The notes: generated by a model from the letters alone, not told the origin. A stretch of DNA of 64,000 nucleotides from Oidiodendron maius Zn (GCA_000827325.1 KN832874.1:714067-778066), one strand, 5' to 3'. Shown: positions 20,587 to 32,016, numbered from the stretch's first letter. Numbers and translations: made by a program.

Positions 20587-23484
20587 ATGCCTCGGCCATG
20601 GATGTCTAGTGTTCTGCTCTTTGCCAGCTTACTTGTAAGGCTCACCGATGGCCGTGTTCGTCCTTTGGTCCCGCCGCCGCCGGATATTATCGCGGCCGAA
20701 GGAATCACCCCTCCGATCGAGCCATTCGCAGTCCCAATAATCGGTGCCGCACTCCCTCGCAATGGTTGGACTGCAACTGCCGACAGTGTCCAGGATGTCA
20801 ATGTCCCAAGTAACGTATTGGATGGTAATACGGCGACGATGTGGCATACCGAATGGACTCCCGTAAATGCGCCACTGCCTCACACGATAACAATTGATAT
20901 GAACGCTATGAACGTTCTCGATGGCATAACCTACCTTCCAAGGCAAGACGGCAGTTCTAATGGAAACATTGGTGAGCATGAGGTCTACATCAGTGTCGAC
21001 GGCACCACGTTTACCCTTGTTGCCTACGGCACGTGGCTCGACGACAACACCGAGAAGTCGTCAGATTTTGAGCCTATTCCGGCTCGATATATCAGAATAG
21101 TGGCCCTGACCGAGGCCGGGAACCGAGGCCCGTGGTCAAGCGCAGCAGAGATCAATGCCTATGGCGTCGAGAGTTTTGCTTCTCGTAATGGATGGACGGC
21201 TACTGCGGATAGCGAGCAAGACATCCATGTTCCTGGAAATGTGCTTGATGGCGATGTCTCAACATATTGGCATACTGAATACACGCCAACTGCTGCACCG
21301 CTGCCGCACACAATAACCATAAACATGCAGGCTACATATCTTGTCGATGCTCTAGCTTATAACCCGCGTCAGGATGGTAGTCCGAATGGGAATATTGGGC
21401 AGTACCAGATCTGGATAAGTACAAACGGCAATAACTTTATTCAAGTCAGCTCTGGAACTTGGAATGATGATGCCTCGCTGAAGTTGGCCTCTTTCTCGCC
21501 TGTTCAGGCATCATATATCAGGCTTGTCGCGCTTACAGAAGCTGGGAATCGTGGCCCTTGGTCGAGTGCGTCGGAGATCAATGTTTCTGCAAGAACCCTC
21601 CTCTCTCGAGCTGGTTGGTCAGCCACCGCAGACAGCTCCCAAGACGTACACGTGCCGGGCAACCTTCTGGATGGCGATACAACTGATTACTGGCACACCG
21701 AATGGGCACCAGTAGCCGCACCGTTACCTCATATGGTAACTATCGACATGGGGACCGTTATCAGCAATGTGGACAGCCTCTATTATCTCCCTCGACAAGA
21801 TGGCAGCCCAAATGGGAATATCGGAAGTTACCAGGTATCTGTCAGCGTGGATGGCACGGCCTACAACCAAGTGACCTCTGGAATATGGGCCGATGACCAG
21901 TCCCAAAAAGAAGCATTCTTCATTCCTACCTCGGCGCGATATATTCGACTCACAGCCCTTACGGAGGCTGGGAACCGCGGGCCATGGAGCAGTGGAACAG
22001 AGATCAATGTCTCAAACGGAGGCGGTTATATTCCCCCACCAAATGGCCTGGGAAAATGGGGCCCAACAATTGACTTCCCGTTGGTTCCAGTGGCAGCATC
22101 TATTCAGCCCTTCACTGGAAAAGTGGTTGTCTGGTCATCGTGGTCTGCAAGGACATTTAGTGCGAATCTCGGCCAGACGGTGACAGCTCTGTATGATCAC
22201 CTAGGAAGCAAAACAGTCACTCAAAGAATCGTAACAAATACAGGCCATGATATGTTCTGTCCGGGTATTTCCCTCGATGCAAATGGCCGCACTTTAGTTA
22301 CCGGCGGCGACACTTCTCAGAAGGCGAGCATTTACACCCCCTCCACTGACAGTTGGTCAAGCGCCGCAAACATGAATATCCCTCGTGGTTATCAAGCTTC
22401 TGCCACTTGTTCAGATGGGAGGATTTTTACTATTGGTGGATCTTGGAGTGGTGGCCTAGGAGGCAAAAATGGCGAAATATACGACCCGAAAGCCAATACA
22501 TGGAGCCTTCTGCCGGGCTGCCCTGTTGCTCCTATGCTGACGAATGATGCGCAAGGTATCTGGCGTCAAGACAACCATGGCTGGCTTTTTGGATGGAAGG
22601 ACGGATCCGTGTTCCAAGCCGGCCCCAGCATAGCCATGAATTGGTATGGCACAGGGGGAAGCGGATCTCAGAACGGGGTGGGCAGCAGAGCTTCGGACGG
22701 GGACTCCATGTGCGGTAACGCCGTTATGTTCGATGCCGTGGCTGGCAAGATTCTTACGGTTGGAGGTTCTCCGGACTATCAGAACGCAGGCGCAACGAAT
22801 GCTGCCCATCTTATTACTATTGGAAATCCGGGCAGCACGCCTCAGGTAACTACTCTCAATAGCATGGCCTACCCGCGAATCTTCCACAACTCCGTTGTCC
22901 TCCCTGATGGCACGGTCTTCACTTCCGGGGGCCAGTCCATCGGGAACCCTTTCTACGACACTAACCTTGAGTTCACCCCTGAGCTGTGGAACCCTGCAAC
23001 CAACAAATTTACTCAGCTCGTGCCTAACTCGACTCCTCGAGTCTACCACAGCTTCGCCCTGCTTATGCAGGATGCCACTGTTATGTCCGGTGGTGGAGGG
23101 CTCTGCGACACTTGTTCTGCTAATCATTTCGACGCCCAAATATACACTCCGCAGTACCTACTGAACGCGGATGGGTCACCAGCAACTAGACCAGTTATTA
23201 CTTTCGCCTCGGCCAACACTGTCGTACCAGGAAATACTATCACTCTGAATACAAATACCGCTGTCACATCTATGTCGCTTATCCGATACGGTTCTGCTAC
23301 CCACACTGTTAACACGGATCAGCGACGCATCCCACTTCCTCTCACATCAGCCGGAACAAATTCGTACAAGGTCACGATCCCTAACGATTATGGAATTGCG
23401 CTTCCCGGGTTCTGGATGTTGTTTGCCATGAACGGAAATGGCGTTCCGAGTATGGCGGTTAGTATAAAGATTAATGGTCCATGA
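20587..23484 (+). CDS. Galactose-oxidase-type copper radical oxidase with three discoidin/CBM32 modules
   Basis: A single exon of 965 residues with a signal peptide (about 1-22). Three discoidin-like (F5/8 type C, CBM32) modules begin near residues 58, 200 and 341 (RNGWTATADS; RNGWTATADS; RAGWSATADS), each ending in ARYIRIVALTEAGNRGPWSS-type sequence. From about 485 the kelch propeller and C-terminal Ig-like domain of galactose oxidase follow. Every residue of the copper-radical site is present with the spacing of the Fusarium enzyme: C558 (MFCPGIS), Y602 (RGYQ), W620 (GGSWSGG), Y820 and H821 (RVYHS), H906 (ATHTVNTDQ). The Cys-Tyr offset is 44 and Tyr-His 86, as in GaoA. It should oxidise primary alcohols of galactose or related sugars or alcohols to aldehydes, releasing peroxide. 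GaoA has only one such module. Confidence 0.96.
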   Translation: MPRPWMSSVLLFASLLVRLTDGRVRPLVPPPPDIIAAEGITPPIEPFAVPIIGAALPRNGWTATADSVQDVNVPSNVLDGNTATMWHTEWTPVNAPLPHTITIDMNAMNVLDGITYLPRQDGSSNGNIGEHEVYISVDGTTFTLVAYGTWLDDNTEKSSDFEPIPARYIRIVALTEAGNRGPWSSAAEINAYGVESFASRNGWTATADSEQDIHVPGNVLDGDVSTYWHTEYTPTAAPLPHTITINMQATYLVDALAYNPRQDGSPNGNIGQYQIWISTNGNNFIQVSSGTWNDDASLKLASFSPVQASYIRLVALTEAGNRGPWSSASEINVSARTLLSRAGWSATADSSQDVHVPGNLLDGDTTDYWHTEWAPVAAPLPHMVTIDMGTVISNVDSLYYLPRQDGSPNGNIGSYQVSVSVDGTAYNQVTSGIWADDQSQKEAFFIPTSARYIRLTALTEAGNRGPWSSGTEINVSNGGGYIPPPNGLGKWGPTIDFPLVPVAASIQPFTGKVVVWSSWSARTFSANLGQTVTALYDHLGSKTVTQRIVTNTGHDMFCPGISLDANGRTLVTGGDTSQKASIYTPSTDSWSSAANMNIPRGYQASATCSDGRIFTIGGSWSGGLGGKNGEIYDPKANTWSLLPGCPVAPMLTNDAQGIWRQDNHGWLFGWKDGSVFQAGPSIAMNWYGTGGSGSQNGVGSRASDGDSMCGNAVMFDAVAGKILTVGGSPDYQNAGATNAAHLITIGNPGSTPQVTTLNSMAYPRIFHNSVVLPDGTVFTSGGQSIGNPFYDTNLEFTPELWNPATNKFTQLVPNSTPRVYHSFALLMQDATVMSGGGGLCDTCSANHFDAQIYTPQYLLNADGSPATRPVITFASANTVVPGNTITLNTNTAVTSMSLIRYGSATHTVNTDQRRIPLPLTSAGTNSYKVTIPNDYGIALPGFWMLFAMNGNGVPSMAVSIKINGP

Positions 23485-24803
23485 AAAGGAACTAGGCATA
23501 TAGCTTCCTCTTTTCAATAGTATGTGCGCGTGTCATGGATATCAACTCGTCTGACGGCCACTCTTTACGGTTAAATATATCGGAGCTCTCTGTAGGGAGT
23601 CCAAGGTTGTATTTCGCCTCAGGCTTTGCGAGAGAATAAATAACTTATAGTTTTATGAATATTATGTCCTTCACGTCTACTTTTTTTGTTAAGCTTTGCA
23701 CGTCGAGTCTCTCATGTTATTAAACATCTGGTCTGGGGGCGACCTTTGTACGGGCACGGCAGATATACACGACTGTCGTTCCTACGGAGGCACAGTCTGA
23801 AAGAATCACCTAGGGGCAAAGGCAGGGCAGCTAATGCCCTTACTCCGGACGGTACAGAACGACTGCCTTCATACAGTAGCGGGTGCCTATAAGGCTACCC
23901 TAATCTGACGTCTCGAGGTCGAGAGGTAGATGCACCAGATGTATTTTAATTGCTTAGCAATGAGTGGGTGGTCCATACGGCCGAATGCCGAGCCTCGAAA
24001 ACAAAACAATACTTCCCAAGCTTATATGCGTGTGTTAATTAGAATGCTAAATCTCTATGCGAGGATAAGTATTCTAGGGAAATAAATCTTGGAATGACTA
24101 CTTAATCATTTATTAACATTCGGTGGTTGGTGATTTGGTGGTTCACCGATCTGGTTGTTATGTCTAAGGCCGGAAGCCTATTCTTGAAGGGGCAATCTTT
24201 CACCGCTAGTAATAGTTCTATACCAGCCTCTCCATACTTATACAAGGGAGGTCTTCATCGTTATGCTTGAGGCGCGAACAGTAACGGAATTAGTCCAAGG
24301 CACAGGTCAGGGAGGAAAGTCTAACAAATTAGTCTCGGGGACTTACCCACTCGCTTGGCCCAAGAGCCAAAAGTAGTTAGCGTCGGCCAATCCGACGCTA
24401 AACATCAGCACGCAAATTACTAACGGCAGCATGCTATTCCCCATGGAGATTCCGCTGACAGTTTGGTACTGGAGTTAAGCTTTTTCATCTATTATCCCCC
24501 TGCATAAAGGTCACCTGTCTACTCTTCGCCCTAATGCTGCTTAACTTGTAAGAGTATATCTCGAAGGATTCTGTAAGCTCTGGTCGGATGCGCGGGGCAA
24601 AATCCTGGTTCGAAGGATCCAAAGTGCAGAGGTGACCTTTATTCCGGGGGGAGGGAAGTGATAGTAGGCATTAAAGGAATAAAAATAGATTGTAAGAATG
24701 TAGGGTAGCGGTATTTATAAGGCAGCTGCATTGGCATTGTAATATAAAGAACGATAATCTCCATTTGTTGATTTCATCACTCGAAGCAAAATTGACTATA
24801 AAA
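23485..24803. other. Intergenic, no recognisable gene
   Basis: No protein-like frame. GGTTCGAAGGATCC near 24610 resembles a tRNA B box, but no matching A box or cloverleaf is visible. TATTTATAAG near 24712-24721 is a possible core promoter for the DUF3237 gene. Confidence 0.35.
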
Positions 24804-25579
24804 ATGTTGCCCTACCTCTACCTCGTACCTGCATTATACTTCAATGTAAGAAGACCTTATGCCGTTGTGATATTGTATGAAGCCATCATTACTTACTCTG
24901 CGTTAGGCCACTGTTAAGACAGGTGTATGAGCATTTATTTTCTGTGACGTTACATTAGTACTTGGCTTACTAGAGAGCCAACAGCTTGGCTTAGGAGATT
25001 TGAGCACTGGCGGCGGTCTCATTTTGGCCAATGCATTGACCGCTACACTACAGTCCGAACCAGGCGTACGTGATATTAATCTTGGAAAGCTGGTTGTGGT
25101 TTAACATTAGCCTAGTTCGAACCTTCCTTTGTAGCTAGCGTCCTTTACGGAGAGGACTATCCAACCACTGATCCGGCAGATGGTATTGTTCGCTCTAACT
25201 TCAAAGGACTCGTCGTGCCACATAATGGCGACACTCCATTCCAGATGACGGCAACTGGGATCCAGGTTGAGACGCCCGAACTTCTCGCCATTCTAGGGGG
25301 AAACTCGAGTGGAATAGCAGTGCCCTATGGCGCGACTTATTCTGGTAAGAGAGCAGTATGTCGAATAAATCAGCTACGTCCTGACCGTATCGTTTACTAG
25401 TGTGGCTACCGAAGTTTCGAGGAGGAAGTTCGAATTATGCCAGTCTACAAAATACTTTCTTTATTGGAAGCGAAACTCTTAGCAGTGGTCCTAATCCAGG
25501 AGAGTTTTTGGTAGGAGTAAAGATCAGCCAGGTAGTTCCTAGGGACACGGGTATAGTTATAGGACAGGAATTTCCATGA
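24804..25579 (+). CDS. DUF3237-family protein, five exons
   Basis: Exons 24804-24845, 24907-24922, 24974-25065, 25116-25344 and 25401-25579 give 185 residues; four introns of 50-61 nt all have GT-AG ends and every phase matches. Joined, they read as a DUF3237 barrel: GLGDLSTGGGLILANALTAT, LQSEPGFEPSFVASVLYGED, YPTTDPADGIVRSNFKGLVV, QVETPELLAILGGNSSGIA, then GEFLVGVKISQ. DUF3237 is a small beta-barrel family of unknown function, often secreted in fungi; the N-terminus here (MLPYLYLVPALYF) is hydrophobic and could be a short signal sequence. The second exon is only 16 nt. No single exon exceeds 230 nt, so ordinary ORF calling would miss it. Confidence 0.82.
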
Positions 25580-27208
25580 CGTTAGGGTTCCAAAGTTTGC
25601 AGCTAGACCTAACACTAAAGACCAATCCCCACGGGACTCATATAATAAGATGATGAGTCGTGCATGCTATGAGGTTTTAGAAACACGTAGAATCACCATC
25701 TAGAGGTAGGTTGAAACTTTGTACGTGATTTGAAAGTATCCTGTCGTTAATCATCACGAAAGAACTCCCCGTGATTCCTTCAAAGAATAGTTTAGCTTAG
25801 GAGTGAGAGCTAGCTTTCTATGCTAGATTAATGTACTAGAATTGTCCCCTATCTGCTAATATAGAGAGGAGGAGGGAACCCTATACTATATCCTCCGCCA
25901 CTTCTCTAAGGCTACTCAGCATAGCCTCTATACGATGTGTGGAGGAGGGATCGATATCGTAGGGTTACTTAATACTCTAGAGGAAGTAGGTGTAGCGCGC
26001 CTTAGATCGTATAATTAGGCCGGCTAAGTTAGTACTAGGCATTAAGGGCCTTATCGTATAAATAATTCTAGTGAAAATCAGAGGGCATTGGTAGGTAGCG
26101 AGGGATAATTGAGTTAATGAGAAAGATAGAACCTGGGCTATTATTCTATCAAATGGTTTCCTAGGGGCAGGATTAATAGGGGCACTTCATAGCTTTATCT
26201 TTGCTAGCTAGAGCAAGATTCAATCAATCAATCAGCCCCCTGGTCCTGGCAGCTTACCGTTTCGTGATGCACTCCATAAGTGAGCACTAATTGTTTCTTT
26301 GGGGCAGGGAATTCTTAGCGTGCTCCGTGGAAATTTTAAGAATCACTGGCTTAATTATTAAGCTTCCTTTAGCGATGTTATTTCCAAGATTCGTTAAGTG
26401 CGTTATTGGCCGGTGGCAGTGCCATCCGACTGCGGATGTCTAGTTTCAATACGCTGTAGATTAAGTGCAATCCTCAAATAGGATATTACTGCACTTACTG
26501 CTTTCTATATTCGGTCGCTTCGCTATAGCTCTTGCGAGGGTTCAATTGCCTGTGTCATAAGGGACGGACAGCATTTAGATAGCATTCTTGCTGTATGCGT
26601 TTTTATCGTCTCCATCAGAGGCCGTGATCGAGACAAGTCTAAAGTTAAAATAAGAGACGGTGGAGTTCCTATGTCCCAATCCTAAGCAGTCTGAGACTGA
26701 GGTATTTGGTCAGACTCCATCACAAGATGTCAGAAAGTAGAACCTCCGCCAGGATCAAGCTAATCAACAGCTAGACTCCCGTGTTTCCGGCAAGTTCCAA
26801 CCGTGGGAGGTGAATTGCACCCGAACCAATTGTAAGTCATAGAAGGGATTTTTAATCGGGATTACTACTACTATCATCGCCTTCCGCGCCCAAAAATGAA
26901 GTCAGCAGAGTAAGCAATGCTACGACTAGCGACTTGTGCTACGCCACAATTTTCGAGTTCCTGTGCTTTAGTCCAGCCTCTTCCGCCGGGAACTAGCAAA
27001 CGATGGAATTGGAAAGATCAGGAATACCAGGGCGATCAAGAAAACAAAACCCGAGAAATCCAAGTAATAGATTCAAATATATAGGAGAAAGATCCCCGAG
27101 TCAATTTGTCCATTCCATTCATCATCTCACATAAATTTCTCAACACTATATCCATCGCAACCCCTTCGAAGCGCCCCACCCGTCTCACATAAGCCTATTT
27201 CATCCAAA
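25580..27208. other. TA-rich decayed stretch, probable mutated transposon or relic
   Basis: 25800-26150 is dense in CTAG, TATA and TTAG words and in stop codons in every frame, as seen where CpA has been turned to TpA. No transposase motif survives. AAATATATAGGAG near 27075 is a possible TATA element for the small secreted protein. Confidence 0.4.
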
Positions 27209-27744
27209 ATGCTTTTCTCCAAGACCACTGTTATCATTGCTCTCTTTGCGACCTCCGCAATCTGTGCTCCTATTGCGCAACCAGAGCCGGCCACCCAGGA
27301 TATCGATGCACCATTTGAGACCCTTGCCCTTCGCGACTTTGACGATGCCGTCTTTGCGCGAGCTCAATCCAAGGCCCAACTAACACAAGCTTATCATCAA
27401 GCCGAAGACCAGGCTAAGAGCGCTCTCGCTACTGCTAAGAGCTTAGATAGCAGCCTGAAGGGGAAGCCCCACAGTGCTGGCGATATTGCGAAGATGAAGG
27501 CTTCGATCCTGACTGCTTACCGAGCGGGACACCAGTATGTATTTATCGAGCCATATATTTTTGAACAGTTTTGCTAATTCTATACTACAGGGCTGAGAAG
27601 ACTCGCGGAGACTGGATGACCCTGTATGGCGGTAGCAGTCTCGAGAATGTTGATCTGGGCCACAGCAATGCAGTTCAATGGATTGACCAGAACATAATGC
27701 AGCCAACAGAGACCTTGGCCAAGGCATGGGGTGTTAGTCTGTAA
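27209..27744 (+). CDS. Small secreted helical protein of unknown function
   Basis: Two exons, 27209-27534 and 27591-27744 (intron 56 nt, GTATG...ACAG), give 159 residues. A clear signal peptide (MLFSKTTVIIALFATSAICA) is followed by an acidic pro-like segment, and the mature part is mostly helix-forming and Ala/Lys/Gln-rich (QLTQAYHQAEDQAKSALATA). There is no cysteine in the mature chain. The downstream exon reads EKTRGDWMTLYGGSSLENVD and ends KAWGVSL. I do not recognise the family. Size, secretion and surroundings fit the broad class of fungal small secreted proteins. The splice is supported by the branch-like GCTAAT and a stop-free join. Confidence 0.72.
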
Positions 27745-28230
27745 ATTAACGTAGTGGATAAGGGCCAAAACTGGCATCGGCGTTTGGTTCTAAAATAAAC
27801 TAGGATACTGGGTATGTAAAAAGAAAGCATTGTTCATTCTCTCTCAAATATTTTGCATATTTGATATTGTTATTGTGACTGACATGTCTTGATTCATGAG
27901 TTGATTTCTTTTGCTATACATAAAAGATGCATTTTGGAAGACCTTATTCTAAATCAACATAATGAAGAGTGCTATCTGCGCATGATATATGAAGATCACT
28001 GAAATATGCTTAGGTAAATGATAAACATTAGCTAACTTATTTATAACAACTTCGTAGCCCATCGTACTTGTCCTTCACCGTGGATGCCATGCCAATCATA
28101 AAGCCGCAGGCATTGCCACTGTCACCGCTCTGCCACGGCCATAACTGTCTCGACCTGTCCGCCGTGGCAGCCTGAGCGAGCCGAAGGTTTCGATGGGCCC
28201 GGACCCCTAAACGGGCTGCTCTCTGTCATC
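27745..28230. other. Intergenic between convergent genes
   Basis: AT-rich to about 28050, then about 150 bases of markedly higher GC next to the HET stop codon. No feature recognised. Confidence 0.35.
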
Positions 28231-30024
28231 TCAGCATATCGTAATATCTTTGACGTTCTTCTCCCAGCCCGGCTCTTCTGCAAGCTCTCCATACATGACG
28301 CCGTGCAGATAGCACTCTCCTACTAACGTATAGCGTCCGTTCCCCGCTTCTCGGAGCACGAAAGGAACGTTGGCTCCCATGGGAGCGAAGATGACGTCGC
28401 TTAGCTCCGTAGTATTAGGGAACATACCCATGCGGAGGCCTTGGGTAATTCCAAATTTACGACCACCGGCGTAAGATGCGAAGGCTAGATCAAAGTCCAA
28501 AGCTTTCGAATAGAGACTTCTTTTGTCCCCTGCAGCTCTTCTAATAAGAAGGTCGACCAACTCGCGATATGCCTTGAAGCTCTGGGCATACTCGGGTGGT
28601 GCCTGCGATGATGTAGACTGACCGCCATGAGTAGTGTTGAATATCAACGTGCGCCAAAACTTCTCAAACGAGTACTCGCGTGGCGAGAAAGCTTCCGTCA
28701 CAATGTCCTCAGCCTCATCGATAAATTCTTTACTTAATAAAGGGATTTCGAGATGCCCCGGTGTAGCAGTACCCATTGGGGCCCATTCATCTTTCCAAGC
28801 CTGCTTGCTACCTGTAGCCCGAATTGTGTCTAATCGCACTCCGCTCAAAGTCAGATGATTTTGACAATCGGATAAGCGGATTAGGGGGGGAAACCCAGTG
28901 AGTGTTTTGAAGGAGACGTTCCGAGATAGGCATTTGTACGATGTAGTAGCCTCCCAATCTGGAACCCACGAAGGTAAGCTCTCCCTAGAAAGTGACTGTG
29001 ATGGACAAGCTAGAGAGAGGCACATGAATGGTAGTTCTTCTTCAAGACTGTGAGCGGCCCACCGAGTGTAGAGTTCGGCATCGGAAGACTTATAGTCTGG
29101 GACCAGGAATGAATCATGTCTGGCCTTGATGACTTTAAGGAAAGCGAAAAGCCTGTCTCTTGGTTTTGTTGCGCCAAAGCTTCTGGTCACCCAGAGCACT
29201 TTCATGAGAGTCCACGGCTCAGATTTCGCCAGGGCTGATATTGCCATCCTGGCTGTAGCAATCATAGAGAGGGCCTGTTTTGCCTTATGCAACGAAGTCA
29301 AAGTAATCAGTAGTGAGGAGGAGAGGAAATCCAGAGTGTTTTCGATGACTGATCGATCAAGCTCTATGCCTCCACAACGCAAGGACAAGTGAGGAGCCAT
29401 GACAATCTCTTGAATAATCCAAACACGGCTAAACCATCCTTTCCCTAGGATGGAACAAATCGCAGTCCACTCGGACGGATACTTTGGCATAGATGTCCCA
29501 CCGGGATCCAGGTAGTGCTGCATAATCTCCTTTGCATCATAGCTCCCATCTCTTAATGTTATATATCTTGACAGTTTCTCAAACGCAGATTTCGCACCGT
29601 TGTCAGCGGCTTGTTCTTCCCCTAGCCAACCTATAACACGATCTGCCTTGGAGTATATTAAGTGCATGATCTGAACCTGTTGACTTTTTTCCGCATCGTC
29701 TGTCTGATTGATACATATCGCATCGATCCAGAGGACTCGCCCCTCCCTTTGGTTTCGTAGAGAAATGAGGGCATCGTGGAGGTTCTTACGAATGCTGAAT
29801 GGAGCTCCATTGATTATGAGGTTGTAGGATGGTAATAGAGATCCCCATTCATAGGAGAGCGCCTCATATTTTGGAATCTTGAGTTCATCATCGAAAGATG
29901 CGTGGAAAAGGTTACACACGAGCTCATCGTTCTGAGCAAACGCGGGACATAGGACCAGTAGGCGGGATTCTCGTTTCTGCAGGTCCAGTGGCACTGATCG
30001 ATGAACAGTTTCAGGTGAGGCCAT
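28231..30024 (-). CDS. HET-domain protein, 597 residues
   Basis: A single exon. The HET domain occupies about residues 45-200: KYEALSYEWGS, then IRKNLHDALISLRNQ, VLWIDAICINQTDDAEKSQQ and IYSKADRVIGWLGEE, the canonical three blocks. The remainder is the long variable C-terminal half typical of the family (SRVWIIQEIV, RDRLFAFL, GRRKFGIT-type GGRKFGITQGLRMG), with no added STAND, ankyrin or WD repeats visible. HET proteins trigger cell death when incompatible hyphae fuse. Its C-terminal segment (GNGRYTLVGECYLHGVMYGE) is the usual end block of this HET subclass. It is intact, unlike many HET genes. Which gene it reacts with cannot be seen. Confidence 0.95.
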   Translation of the reverse strand: MASPETVHRSVPLDLQKRESRLLVLCPAFAQNDELVCNLFHASFDDELKIPKYEALSYEWGSLLPSYNLIINGAPFSIRKNLHDALISLRNQREGRVLWIDAICINQTDDAEKSQQVQIMHLIYSKADRVIGWLGEEQAADNGAKSAFEKLSRYITLRDGSYDAKEIMQHYLDPGGTSMPKYPSEWTAICSILGKGWFSRVWIIQEIVMAPHLSLRCGGIELDRSVIENTLDFLSSSLLITLTSLHKAKQALSMIATARMAISALAKSEPWTLMKVLWVTRSFGATKPRDRLFAFLKVIKARHDSFLVPDYKSSDAELYTRWAAHSLEEELPFMCLSLACPSQSLSRESLPSWVPDWEATTSYKCLSRNVSFKTLTGFPPLIRLSDCQNHLTLSGVRLDTIRATGSKQAWKDEWAPMGTATPGHLEIPLLSKEFIDEAEDIVTEAFSPREYSFEKFWRTLIFNTTHGGQSTSSQAPPEYAQSFKAYRELVDLLIRRAAGDKRSLYSKALDFDLAFASYAGGRKFGITQGLRMGMFPNTTELSDVIFAPMGANVPFVLREAGNGRYTLVGECYLHGVMYGELAEEPGWEKNVKDITIC

Positions 30025-30600
30025 CGATACCGTATTTGTTCGATTTTAGAACAATAGATCGTAGGAAGCTGAAGGGGAGTTCGAGAGGTGGTTTAATTAG
30101 GGAAATGGGTGTTTCTGGCAATATCCGTTTCGCCAGGTCACCCGATTTCAGCCACAGTGATCACAAACGAAATGCTAATTGACCAGGGTCCTTGATCGCT
30201 TGATTTTGGAGGTACTAATCCATGTGGCGATATCGCATCACATAGCACGGCCTGGTCGCTATAGGCCTGACAATTGCTTGTTAGCATTATAGAGAGACTT
30301 GGTAATCTATATTTAACTGTTCTATAAGTTTAAAAGGCGAAAAGTATTCCATAGTAGTGCTATAGTTCGAAGGGCCCGATTACACTATAAAAGGATGCTC
30401 TCCGCAAATCAGGTATATGACAACTATGCGATTGTAATTTTCGAAGTAACGGGGCTGGGAGTGTTTGGAAAGACTAATGATAAATTTGACGTAGAAAGTA
30501 CATGAGGTTATAAGGCGTTCATAGATTTAGAGCCGCTTGAATTCAAAGTACCTGTATTTTGTCTCGCGACAGGGGGCGTCTCGCTACGAAGGGACAGACG
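30025..30600. other. Intergenic, no recognisable gene
   Basis: AT-rich, no protein-like frame. Holds the HET promoter at its left end and the hydrolase 3' end at its right. Confidence 0.35.
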
Positions 30601-32016
30601 TTACAGTTTTTCTTTAGTCGGCCGCTTTATCGTGGAGTCTAAGCGGACAGCCTGCAGCCATTCTTTGGACAAAATATTGCTGCCCTCTGATTTGCGACTC
30701 TGGTGTGTATTGTAGAATTCCTCGTCTTGCCGGTACCTCTCCAACTCTTTACCCATCCAGTCTCGTATAATCTCGGAGCACTTCGACACTGCCTGAAAAG
30801 GGGCAAAATGCCCTGTCTTTTCCATGATAACTTTTTGAACCCTCCCAGCCTTAACTCCGCCGCTACCTCCTCTCCCGATACCAGTGGTTTTCATCTTTTC
30901 GTCAATTCTTTCAGGTAAATTTATCGGACTGGCTGAACCAAACACCCAGAGGACGTCAGGGCGCAATTGAGGTAAAGACAAAAATGCTAGCAATGCTGCA
31001 GAGCAAACAAATATTCTCATTCCTTCTTCGAGCGGATTTTGATCCGGTGATATCAGACGTTCTTTCCTGTCATTTGGATCTGAGGGCAGCGGTGCAAAGT
31101 TTGGGCGGAGATACGACCATGCTTCTTGGTGCTTTGTCGTGGTAAGCGTTACTGCACCTGGTCGGATATTACTTTTCTCAGAGATTGGATAAATAGCTGT
31201 TGGTACCTCCCGAAGACCAAACTGAAAGTACTTCTTAGTAGCCCGAGGATCCAGAATCTTGAATAACGGATTCTTGATTAGAGATGCTTCTGCCTCAGCT
31301 CTGGAAGGCCATATATCTTTCCGGAAGCTGCTGAGCATGGCAGCATTGGGCCCAGGTGGAGATTCATTTTGAATTATAGGTTCAAACAAGGAGAGTCCGT
31401 AAAAAAGCCGAGGATGCATGATTGAAAGTTGAACACTATAATCATCAGAATAATTCGTAATATTAGGGCTCAATTTACACACAGTTGAGTTGCTCCCATA
31501 CTATGTCCAATACCGAAGATTGGTCGTATCATACGTTCTCGGAAGACGTTCACCATGTACAGCAGATCCCGAGAGTGGTCAAACCAATTCGCTTAGGCGT
31601 CGTCAGCAGTGGATGAATATTGTGTATGATATATTTGACTCACGATCATCTCCTTGTATATTTTCATTCAGTACTCCACTTGCTCCAAGATGAGAGCAAT
31701 CAGCTATCCAGATACCTCTGATTTTGAAAGGGGCCGTTCGAATTAGTTCCTCCCATAATGGTTCGTAACATTCCTAGCCTCGTCAGAAAGAATGATTATA
31801 GGAGAATAAATCGCCGAATACCTTTGGAAATCCAAGACCGTGAGTGGCGATGATAGTAACCGATCCCGGTTCCGCATTTAAGTTATTAAATGGCCGGTAT
31901 TCTTTGATTGCGAGTTGCAGAGGAGCCAGTTCGTCCCTGACGGCGTTGGGATACTCTCGAATGTGCTGAGAAGGGATTACGTGCTCAGTGATAGAGAATA
32001 TGGAGGAGGAATCCAT
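30601..32016 (-). CDS. AKT2-type alpha/beta hydrolase, four exons
   Basis: Exons 32016-31822, 31773-31644, 31591-31483 and 31435-30601 give 422 residues; introns are 47-52 nt and all phases match. Joined motifs are those of the fungal hydrolase family that includes AKT2 of Alternaria toxin biosynthesis: TEHVIPSQHIREYPNAV, GSVTIIATHGLGFPK, YEPLWEELIRTAPFKIRGIW, ADCSHLGASGVLNENIQGDD, NWFDHSRDLLYMV, the nucleophile elbow GIGHSMGATQLVQLS, and EKTGHFAPFQAV with the catalytic His. The reaction is probably ester or thioester hydrolysis; the substrate is unknown. An in-frame ATG at 32172 would add 52 residues. The C-terminus KEKL is only weakly like a peroxisomal targeting signal, which AKT2 has. Membership in the family does not imply toxin production. 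Confidence 0.87.

Noticed and set aside
22456-23139. A 227-codon frame antisense to the galactose oxidase
   Set aside because: It lies wholly inside a gene whose every catalytic residue is verified and has no family resemblance of its own.
24600-24625. tRNA B-box-like GGTTCGAAGGATCC
   Set aside because: No A box or cloverleaf stems could be drawn around it.
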